Assembly: GCA_009746045.1 (NCBI GenBank)
Contig: RPFO01001063.1
Coordinates: 124,001-188,000, forward strand
Source: Mesostigma viride
Taxonomy: Eukaryota > Streptophyta > Mesostigmatophyceae > Mesostigmatales > Mesostigmataceae
Length of the DNA: 64,000 nucleotides
Direction: 5' to 3'
Every line of letters starts with the position of its first letter. The stretch's first letter is position 1. The notes under the pieces are model-generated. The model was given only the letters and a program-made list of their open reading frames with translations. It was not told the DNA's origin and made no database searches. Both the position numbers and the translations under genes were made by a program. This document shows, one piece after another, positions 57,240-64,000 of this stretch.

Positions 57240-58652
57240 ATGAAGCGTTCCTTACGCAGCGCTTCGGCGCCCAAGGCGGACGACCCTTTGGGTGGTGACG
57301 GAGACAGGAATCTTTGCGGCAACAAGCGTGCGGCAGAGGGGTCCCCCGAGCGGCCGCCTAGCCCCAGCGACCTCAACAAGAGCTCATCCAGCAACGCGAA
57401 AAACGCTTCTTCCCCACAACCCGTGAAGCGAATTTCGACGAAGGCCTCGCAGTCCCCCGCAGGCGCGGCACCACACACAAAAGATGGCCCAGCGGCACCA
57501 AACATGACGAATGCCCCGGGGGGCGAGGGCGAGGAACCTCTACCAGGCGAGCGGGAAGGACAGGACAAAGGGGGTCTATCGGAGGAGCAGCAGGAGCAGC
57601 ACGGAACGCGCTCACAAGGCGCAGAGCCAAACCCAACTGGGGTTTCCAACACGTCATCGTCAGCAGGTCCTTCAAACTTGCCGCCACCACCGTCAGATGC
57701 CTCGGAAGCCTCACCACAGGCACCCAAGGAGGTGCCCTCCTCGAGTGTCTCTTTGGCTCCGGCGCCAGGTGTCACGTTCCCGGCCGAGTTCCCCGTCCTG
57801 CGGTTCCCGGATCGGCAGACGCGCCCGGTGGCCGCGGGCTACCACTGGAGCGATGGCTTGCTGTCGCATCTCGAGAAGCCCGATCTATTTAAGGAATGGA
57901 TCTTCTGGTGCAACGACGAGTTCATGGTCATCTTCGACGCGTACCCGAAAGCCCGGGTCCACCTGCTCGTGATGCCGCGGCCGAACGCCCCCGCTACCAT
58001 TAGCAATCACCCACGAGCTGGCGACAGCTCGGCGGCCACCTGGCAGGGCACTCAGCAGTCTACTAGTGCGACCGCACCACAACACAGTAACCACTTCGGA
58101 GTCGAACACAGTAACCGCTTCGGAGTCGAACACAGTAACCGCTTCGGAGCCCCGCGGGAGTCTTCCACTGGAGCCCAAGGAACCGGTTGGGTCCAAGCTC
58201 CTGCTAGCGGCAGGGAGGGCCTGATCCAGGAGATCTACTCGCTGACCAGGGACCACCTGGGCCTCCTGGACCGGCTCAAGTCCGTGGGCGATTGGCTCGT
58301 CCAAGGGCTGAGTCAGGTCCACGAGGGCCGCGCGGGGGTTTTCGTCGGCTTCCATGGGAGCCCCAGCATGCGCCCGCTCCACATGCACGTGATCTCGCGG
58401 GACATGGACTCGGAGTGCCTCAAGAAGAAGCGGCACTGGAACTCGTTCACGAGCGGGAACCTGGTCAGCGTGGGCCGGGTGCGGGCTGAGATCGAGAGGC
58501 ACGGGTCATTCCGGCCCGAGTTGCGGCGCGGGTTTGACGCAATGCTGGATCGGGACTTGGCGTGTAATCGGTGCGGGGTGCACTTGGCCACCATCCCGGC
58601 GCTCAAGGCACATCTGCCGCAGTGCACGCGGCCGTATCCGGAGCTCGACTGA
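57240..58652 (+). CDS. Aprataxin-like HIT-domain protein with C-terminal zinc finger
   Basis: Start ATG 57240 ('MKRSLRSASAPK') gives 470 residues; the frame stays open upstream through the 75-bp repeats, but without homology. Residues 1-180 are disordered and Ser/Pro-rich. The HIT domain follows: 'EWIFWCNDEFMVIFDAYPKA', 'HLLVMPR', 'LTRDHLGLLDRLKSVG', the histidine triad 'RPLHMHVISRD', then 'KKRHWNSFTSG'. The end holds a C2HC-type finger, 'CNRCGVHLATIPALKAHLPQ' plus Cys. Aprataxins remove AMP from abortive DNA-ligation ends in the nucleus; the finger binds DNA. An insert of about 60 residues splits the HIT fold and contains three 24-bp repeats (58082-58152, 'HSN.FGVE'). The stop is TGA. There is no visible intron. 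Confidence 0.85.
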   Translation: MKRSLRSASAPKADDPLGGDGDRNLCGNKRAAEGSPERPPSPSDLNKSSSSNAKNASSPQPVKRISTKASQSPAGAAPHTKDGPAAPNMTNAPGGEGEEPLPGEREGQDKGGLSEEQQEQHGTRSQGAEPNPTGVSNTSSSAGPSNLPPPPSDASEASPQAPKEVPSSSVSLAPAPGVTFPAEFPVLRFPDRQTRPVAAGYHWSDGLLSHLEKPDLFKEWIFWCNDEFMVIFDAYPKARVHLLVMPRPNAPATISNHPRAGDSSAATWQGTQQSTSATAPQHSNHFGVEHSNRFGVEHSNRFGAPRESSTGAQGTGWVQAPASGREGLIQEIYSLTRDHLGLLDRLKSVGDWLVQGLSQVHEGRAGVFVGFHGSPSMRPLHMHVISRDMDSECLKKKRHWNSFTSGNLVSVGRVRAEIERHGSFRPELRRGFDAMLDRDLACNRCGVHLATIPALKAHLPQCTRPYPELD

Positions 58653-59280
58653 GGTGTTACTTAATCAACCCGGGGGGGCATCTTATGAGAAATATTTAGG
58701 ATGTAATTGGCTGGGCTATATGCTTGCCCGAGTGCCGCATCCGCAGCTCTAGTGAGGTGTATAGCGCCGAGGCAAGCAGCCAATAGTAAACTTAATGCTA
58801 TACCGAGTGACAGTACGTGAAGCTTGAGTGAGGTGTCTAGTTTGTCAACCGGGGAGGGCTTGTATGTTATGTGCTGACTTCACCCTACAGCGCAGGACGT
58901 TGCCATGAGCAATTGTGTTGTATCCAGGTTGATCCTGAATTTCTTTCATCCATCTATTGCATACATGCATGCTTCAAGCCCACACATATGTGAAGTGAGA
59001 CAATTACTATATGTGCGGATGCCAGACATGTATGCAGATGATGATTTGGAAAACCACTCTTTGATGCATCCAACACTTTCTTTTTTTTGGTGGGGGGGGC
59101 GGGCGTCGGGGAATGAACCGTCAGATTCAAGTAGTGATGAAGGAGACCACCCCCAAGTCTGTGGGGGCTCCGCGTGTGACAGCGTATGGCATTCATAGCG
59201 ATTCGGGCCGTGGTGCCCACACCCCTGTAACTAGGACCTAGACAGCTTACATCATCCATTCCATCCCATGTTCTCCTCCC
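58653..59280. other. 3' flank of aprataxin-like gene, no supported gene
   Basis: Two similar phrases, 'TGAGGTGTTACTTAATCAACCCGG' type at 58650-58674 and 'TGAGGTGTCTAGTTTGTCAACC' type at 58829-58850, suggest a small local duplication. No ORF is supported. Confidence 0.4.
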
Positions 59281-59337
59281 ACTGAGGACTTATGCTCACG
59301 TGACGCAGTCACGTGTCTATTTATTAATTAATTAATT
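59281..59337 (+). repeat. LINE-family 3' tail copy
   Basis: 'CACGTGACGCAGTCACGTG' (59296-59314) followed by a TTATTAATTAATTAATT tail repeats the end of the LINE fragment at 14094. The upstream sequence is probably a diverged copy of its 3' part. Confidence 0.55.
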
Positions 59338-59666
59338 TTAATGCCTACGTTGCAGACAATCTTTGTTCAGCTGTTGTGTATTTCATTATGTGTGATGAGA
59401 TTAGCATAGTTCTCCGTGGCAAGCCTCTAGCTGGACGCACTATGTAAGTATTTGTTTACTTATATGCCAATTCTGACCACACACCCCGGCCCCCCTTATT
59501 GAATGACGAACGACAAACGTAATTCTGATTCGAACATGGATTGCAAAGTCAAATTGTCTGGTTGTACGTAAAAATCGCGCGCACATAGTGAGCGCCCAGT
59601 TGACTGCCCATTTCTGTTGCTGCTGGCCGTTGCCTTATTGCCATACTGTGATCAGAGCTCGATCTC

Positions 59667-60782
59667 TTATTCTCCAGCTCTCTCACCTGAGGCCCTATCT
59701 AGCAAGAAGTTGAACGATGGGTGCTCACTCAATGTCATCGGCAGGGGGAAGTCATCGAGCACAAGGTCGGGCATGCATTTGGAGAACTCGTCCATCGAGA
59801 AGGGGATGAACGTGTCGTCGTCCAACAGGAACGCGTTGGCTCTATCGTTTGCCTTGTTCAGTGCGTATTTCATGGCCGCGAGGACCTCCTTCGAGACCGT
59901 CTTGGTGCCGTACTTGTCGTCCCAGTACATGGTCGAGATGCGGTACAGCTGCTGGACAGAGAGCACAGGGCACAGCTCGTTCGTAATCTCGTGGAGCGTC
60001 TTCACGGCCTTTTGGTGGATCACAAGGAAGGTGATCGCCTGGCGGATGTACTTAAGCTCCTCCCAGGAGTCACCCATCCACTGCACGGAGGCGCTTTTAA
60101 TCCAGGACTCGAGCTCGCCCAGCCCGGTCTTCATGTACTCCCCGTTGGAGAAGGAGCAGCACTCGCGGTGCAGGAGCAGCCCGTTGAAGAGCTGCACGTT
60201 GATGAACGAAAAAAGCTGCATGAACAGCTTCTGGACGAGGAAGCCCGGGACGTGGTTGGCCCGCAGCAATCCTAGCAGCCGCGTGAGCACGTGGATGATC
60301 TGGTGCCAGTGCGTGAGCGCGTTGTTGGCATTAGAGACGGAGCCGTCCAGCCCCAAGGTGCTCCCAACGGCGACGGCGCCCCCTCGGGCACCAGTCTCCT
60401 CGCGGTCCCGGTGCGGCTTTGGCATCTTGATACAAAGCGAGAGCAGCGGGATGAGCTCCTTTTTGATGCTGTCGCGGATGAGTTCGTAGATCTTTTCCAC
60501 GATGCTCGTGAGCTGCTTCTTGAACAGGAGCGCGGGGTACTTTGCATCAAGCTGCTGAATGCCCACCAGATCTTGCTGGGGGGAGCCTGGGGCATCTGCA
60601 CCGGCTCTTGTGTGCAGCAACCGCTGCATCGTGCGGCCGAGGAAGGTGAGGTTGTTGCGTTGGAGAAGGGGGCGCGGCTTTGAAGAGGCGGCGCTCGTGC
60701 GCACCATGCGCTGCAGCAGGTGGAGCAGCGTGGACGTGTTGGAGAGCCAGTAGGCCAGCACCTCGTTGTTGTCCAGGTTTGG
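59667..60782 (-). CDS. Class XI myosin, last recognised exon (dilute/DIL cargo domain)
   Basis: Acceptor 'CTCACGCAG' precedes 60782 and joins in phase 0 to the exon ending at 61830. It reads 'LDNNEVLAYWLSNTSTLLHL', 'LTFLGRTMQRLL', 'YPALLFKKQLTSIVEKIYEL', 'KKELIPLLSLCI', 'LLLHRECCSFSNGEYMKTGL', 'ELESWI', 'AITFLVIHQKAVKTLHEI' and 'LCPVLSVQQLYRISTMYWDD'. This is the C-terminal dilute domain of plant/algal myosin XI, which binds cargo adaptors for actin-based transport. The frame stops at TAA 59667-59669, but 'CAG|GTGAGA' near 59683 is a good donor, so a further small exon may exist. Confidence 0.9.
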   Translation of the reverse strand, partial: PNLDNNEVLAYWLSNTSTLLHLLQRMVRTSAASSKPRPLLQRNNLTFLGRTMQRLLHTRAGADAPGSPQQDLVGIQQLDAKYPALLFKKQLTSIVEKIYELIRDSIKKELIPLLSLCIKMPKPHRDREETGARGGAVAVGSTLGLDGSVSNANNALTHWHQIIHVLTRLLGLLRANHVPGFLVQKLFMQLFSFINVQLFNGLLLHRECCSFSNGEYMKTGLGELESWIKSASVQWMGDSWEELKYIRQAITFLVIHQKAVKTLHEITNELCPVLSVQQLYRISTMYWDDKYGTKTVSKEVLAAMKYALNKANDRANAFLLDDDTFIPFSMDEFSKCMPDLVLDDFPLPMTLSEHPSFNFLLDRASGERAGE

Positions 60783-60826
60783 CTGCGTGAGGAAGTGCAG
60801 GCGTTGGTCATAGAGACAAGTATGCA

Positions 60827-61099
60827 AGGAAGGAGGGAGGGAGGGAGGGAGGGAGGGAGGGAGGGAGGGAGGGAGGGAGGGAGGGAGGGAGGAGGGAGGG
60901 AGGGAGGGAGGGAGGGAGGGAGGGAGGGAGGAGGAGGGAGGGAGGGAGGAGGGAGGGAGGGAGGAGGGAGGAGGAGGGAGGGAGGGAGGGAGGGAGGAGG
61001 AGGGGGAGGGAGGGAGGGAGGGAGGGAGGGAGGAGGGAGGGGGAGGAGGAGGGAGGGAGGGAGGGAGGGAGGGAGGGAGGGAGGGAGGGAGGGAGGGGG
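60827..61099. repeat. (GGGA)n satellite in a myosin intron
   Basis: About 270 bp of GGGA repeats with GGA interruptions, purine-only on the plus strand. The proline-rich frame on the minus strand is an artefact. Confidence 0.95.
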
Positions 61100-61829
61100 T
61101 ATCAGCACAGATGCGTATTTTCTCCATGTGGTTGGCATTTAAAGGGATGTTGCTGGCGGTACGCTAAGAAGCATATGGACAAGCCACCTGGGGTTGTAGC
61201 AGGCGCTTGACCAGGGACAAAACTTGCTGACGTGTGAATTACTATGCACATGACGATGATTGAGATATTGCATATTGATGGCACGCAACGATACGATGAT
61301 ATCATGTGATAACATGATATATTGGTACATATGGTGTGATCCGCACGCATGGTCGACACGTAAGCACGACAAGCAGAGGTGTATGTGTAACATGAGTCAA
61401 GCACCGTTAAAATGCACGCTTGGCCATTTTTTAAGTCACGGGGCATGAACCCCAGGTGGAAGAAGCCTGCATGATGGGATTAGGAGGTCTCAGGGGATAC
61501 AGTGATATAAAATTGTCGTAATTAGAATCCATCCATATGTATCCGTGTATGCAATGACTAAGCTAATGAGAAGGGACGGGCAACCTAATTGGAGACGTTC
61601 AGTTGTGAGCTTGCCCACAGTCTGCACCTTGAAGAGGCTGAAAATGTTGCGGCACAGGCCTTAGAGTGGTATGCCAGGCAACCACGGTTCTGTACGTATG
61701 TATGCCAACAGACCATGGCTTCAAAATTCGTCATTCTAGAGGCAACAACAATTGAGGCGAAACAGCCCAGCAGAATTAGCTGACAAGTATCCAGCGCGTG
61801 CTCCAGCACGACTGGGATGCGATGATCAC
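61100..61829. other. Rest of the myosin intron (60783-61829), no gene seen
   Basis: The stretch runs from the end of the GGGA array to the donor after 61830. A palindromic AT stretch 'ATGATATCATGTGATAACAT' lies near 61295. No coding sequence is supported. Confidence 0.45.
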
Positions 61830-61994
61830 CTCGATAGCAGAGCTCATGGCGATGACGATATTGTCGAATATGTTGGTGCGCTCCTGCCTGAACGAGTCCC
61901 AGTGCAGCATGGTGCGGAATAGCAAGCACGCTGCGACGGGGCGCTCGTTGTGAAATCCCAGGGTGCCTGTCACGCACTCCTGGATCAGCAGCTC
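61830..61994 (-). CDS. Class XI myosin, exon at start of the dilute domain
   Basis: The exon lies between acceptor 'ATGCACCAG' (before 61994) and donor GAG|GTGATC (after 61830). It reads 'ELLIQECVTGTLGFHNERPV', 'AACLLFRTMLHW', 'FRQERTNIFDNIVIAMSSAI' and E. In plant myosin XI the same block ('GF....P.AACLIYK.LLHW..FE.ERT..FD') stands directly before 'DNN.VLAYWLSN', which opens the next exon here. Both joints are phase 0. Confidence 0.85.
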
Positions 61995-62438
61995 CTGGTG
62001 CATGAACAAGATGGTGGGGTGCAAAGGGGAACAATGGTGCACCGTATAACATTGGGGAAAGGGGGTAATAAGGGCATGCTACGCGTATGGTGAGGTGTGT
62101 ATATAGTATCATCATGCAGTGGCATAGTTACGAATTTCAGTAGGTCGGTGTGGCACCCATGCCAGGGGGAATTCTCAAATGTGAAAATTGTCCATTACAG
62201 ATTATGTTTGGCTTGGTGCACGAAGAGAACGATGCGTGGGTGTGCATGGGGAGTGCAACGGTGTACGAGGGCTTTATCAGCCAAGATCATAACAGGCATA
62301 CGGTCATTAATCCTTGCCACGGACCCACCATCCACTTGGCAAGCCCACTTGGAGGCGTTCAGCCCTTGCCTGCCCTCGCCTGCCCTTGCCTGCCTGCACC
62401 TGGCCCGGTGGCCTGCCCACTCAACTCGTTACGTGTTA

Positions 62439-62707
62439 GCTGGCTGTTTGCGACAATCCCGGAGCGAGTGTGCACTGGGGGGGGGGCTCAGACCCGGGAC
62501 CCCCCCCACCCCCCCCACCCCCCCTGCTGAGGGGGAGGGGGGGGGGGTTGAGGGTCCCATCCCCCTAACCCCCTGGTACAGGTTGAGTAGGGGCGGGTTG
62601 AGAGCCCTCCCCCCGCTTCCGGTAGGGGGGGGGGGGGGCGGGTTCTATTGTCAGGGGGGGGAGGGGGATATTGGACACTCGCTCCGGCATTGTCGTAAAC
62701 AGCCAGT
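62439..62707. mobile_element. MITE with about 33-bp TIRs and TA target duplication
   Basis: The left end 'GCTGGCTGTTTGCGACAATC' is matched by a complementary right end ('GACAATGCCGGAGCGAGTGT' type) with few mismatches. TA flanks both ends (62437-62438 and 62708-62709). The interior is long C and G runs. It lies in the intron between myosin exons 63005 and 61994. Its ends are not like those of the 54.9-kb MITE. Confidence 0.7.
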
Positions 62708-63004
62708 TAGCGTCACGCAACTTCATGCAGCCCCACTGTTTGTAGTGCCTGCCAGCTCGCGCATCTCTGCATACAGTGGTCATTGCTTGTATCTACATAT
62801 TGCTAGCGCGCTTGCCATGTGCATGCTGCGCAGCACACGTGTCATTCACAAGCTAGCCTCCCTCTAGCTGGGACACACCAACAGGCTTACACCGGGCGTC
62901 AGCCCTGCATGGAGATCTCGTTCTGCAACATGACCCCCAAGCTCACACACCCGTGCATGCGCTGACCACTGCATGTGGCGGTCTAGAGCTCGCATCCGCG
63001 TTAC

Positions 63005-63142
63005 CTGGTCCTTGTCCATCATCTCTTCCTGCAACTTTTTCGATTGCAGTTCGATCAGATGGGCATCATCGCTCAGCTCCCCCAGGCGGGTAATGGGCTT
63101 TGTTTGCCCCCCCCCCCCTGGATGCTGCGTGCCATCCTTCAC
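63005..63142 (-). CDS. Probable myosin XI exon (coiled-coil/linker region)
   Basis: Acceptor 'GCGATTCAG' precedes 63142 and donor CAG|GTAACG follows 63005, giving 46 codons in phase 0. The sequence 'ITRLGELSDDAHLIELQSKK' and 'LQEEMMDKDQ' is charged and heptad-like, which suits the tail upstream of the dilute domain. There is no family-specific motif, so the call rests on splice sites, strand and position. The remaining 5' exons (motor, IQ repeats) must lie beyond 64000 or were not recognised. Confidence 0.5.
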
Positions 63143-64000
63143 CTGAATCGCAATGTATGAACACCAGTGCATACATGCCAGTGTATGGGTGTCAGTGCCT
63201 TGGTGTCAGTTTTAATTATGGCCATCAGTGTATGGATGGCAGTCAGTGCTTGGAAATAAGAGACGATATAGGGGAAATACGGTACATCAGCCATAGCCCC
63301 GGCACCATCCAGAAAATGCTCATAGGGCAAATTCTTACCACATTGTAAACGAAGTCACATCACACATGATAGCCATCATTCGGCGATTGCCAATGCAATA
63401 AGAGAATCCGGAGAGCAAAACAAAGGAGGTAAGGGATCCAACCAGCCAACTGAAAGGGTGGCTGGTTGCCTTGCAAAGTGAGAGCCAACTACTTATACCA
63501 TCACATCCATACTTACTACTTCACAAAAAACCACGTGTAACTAACTCCTCCAGCTCAACATGAGTACCGAGTGTTCACGGATAAACATGTTGGACTAGCT
63601 TAACAATCAGTTTGCGATTGCCTACTTTACAAAGTTTGTGATTGCCTACTTTATAAAGTTTGTGATTGCCTACTTTATAAAGTTTGTGATTGCCTACTTT
63701 ATAAAAGGCAGTAATCAACGATAATTAACCATCAGATCTAAAATTTTCTTCTTCACAACCAACAGCTATTTCAAGACTACCTAACTATCACAGCATGATC
63801 ATAGTCTTAGTATGCACCACGATACTAGCAAAAAGATGCACCTGCCATGCCATCCCATGCGCAGCAGCACATGGTTGGTAAATCAGTTGACAGATGACAG
63901 AAACACATGGACTGTATAATAGGGACAAGGGAAAGCTGCAATTAGGCAAAACATGCCGCAGTGGAGACACCAGCCGTATAGCAGGCGCCAAACACGTAAC
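63143..64000. other. Window end: intron or intergenic, with a 25-bp tandem repeat
   Basis: Four units of 'AGTTTGTGATTGCCTACTTT' plus ATAAA lie at about 63610-63705. Short 'CAGTGTATGGATGGCAGTCAGTG' type phrases occur near 63170-63250. No exon is supported. Confidence 0.6.

Noticed and set aside
59617-60489. 290-codon plus-strand ORF
   Set aside because: It is antisense to the myosin dilute domain, a shadow of a real exon.
60783-61127. Proline/serine-rich extension of the myosin frame
   Set aside because: It is a translation of the GGGA satellite; a good splice acceptor at 60783 and phase-0 joining to 61830 show it is intron.

Overview
The window looks like nuclear DNA of a green-lineage eukaryote, most likely an alga. 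The evidence is a plant-type class XI myosin tail, genes split by GT-AG introns, an aprataxin-type HIT protein, and a dense load of LTR and non-LTR retroelements, SINE-like repeats, MITE-like repeats and satellites. No bacterial operon structure, rRNA gene or convincing intact tRNA gene is present. The species cannot be fixed from the sequence; a repeat-rich prasinophyte would fit, but that is a guess.

Layout. 1-480 is the end of a Ty1/copia polyprotein. 481-9.7 kb is intergenic and repeat-rich, with inverted repeat pairs, tRNA-like SINE pieces and AT-rich (TTAA)n tails. From 9.7 to 25.85 kb a large repeat unit lies twice in head-to-tail tandem. The second copy is interrupted by a 1.0-kb LINE fragment (13092-14094, flanked by a perfect 13-bp target duplication) and by an 8.5-kb segment carrying a single-ORF Ty3/gypsy Gag-Pol polyprotein on the minus strand. 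That polyprotein contains a full C5-cytosine DNA methyltransferase between protease and reverse transcriptase. Its C-terminus runs into a PHD finger interrupted by one in-frame TAG.

From 26.4 to 52.0 kb, on the minus strand, lies a nonribosomal peptide synthetase (NRPS). Its 5' part, in several exons, encodes a formyltransferase domain, a condensation-like domain and the first two thirds of an adenylation domain. A 4.05-kb TIR element sits in one intron. After a gap in domain logic come three nearly identical tandem A-T-C modules of about 3.23 kb each, then a terminal A-T module fused to a multispanning acyltransferase-3-like membrane domain in place of a thioesterase. The reading frame breaks repeatedly, mostly at homopolymers, which points to assembly errors or recent decay.

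52.5-54.4 kb is an apparently identical 901-bp tandem duplication. 54.9-55.3 kb is a TA-flanked MITE. 57.2-58.65 kb encodes an aprataxin-like protein. 59.7-63.1 kb holds the 3' exons of a class XI myosin on the minus strand, with a long GGGA repeat in one intron and a MITE in another. The two most notable systems are the methyltransferase/PHD-bearing retrotransposon and the formyltransferase-to-membrane-acyltransferase NRPS.
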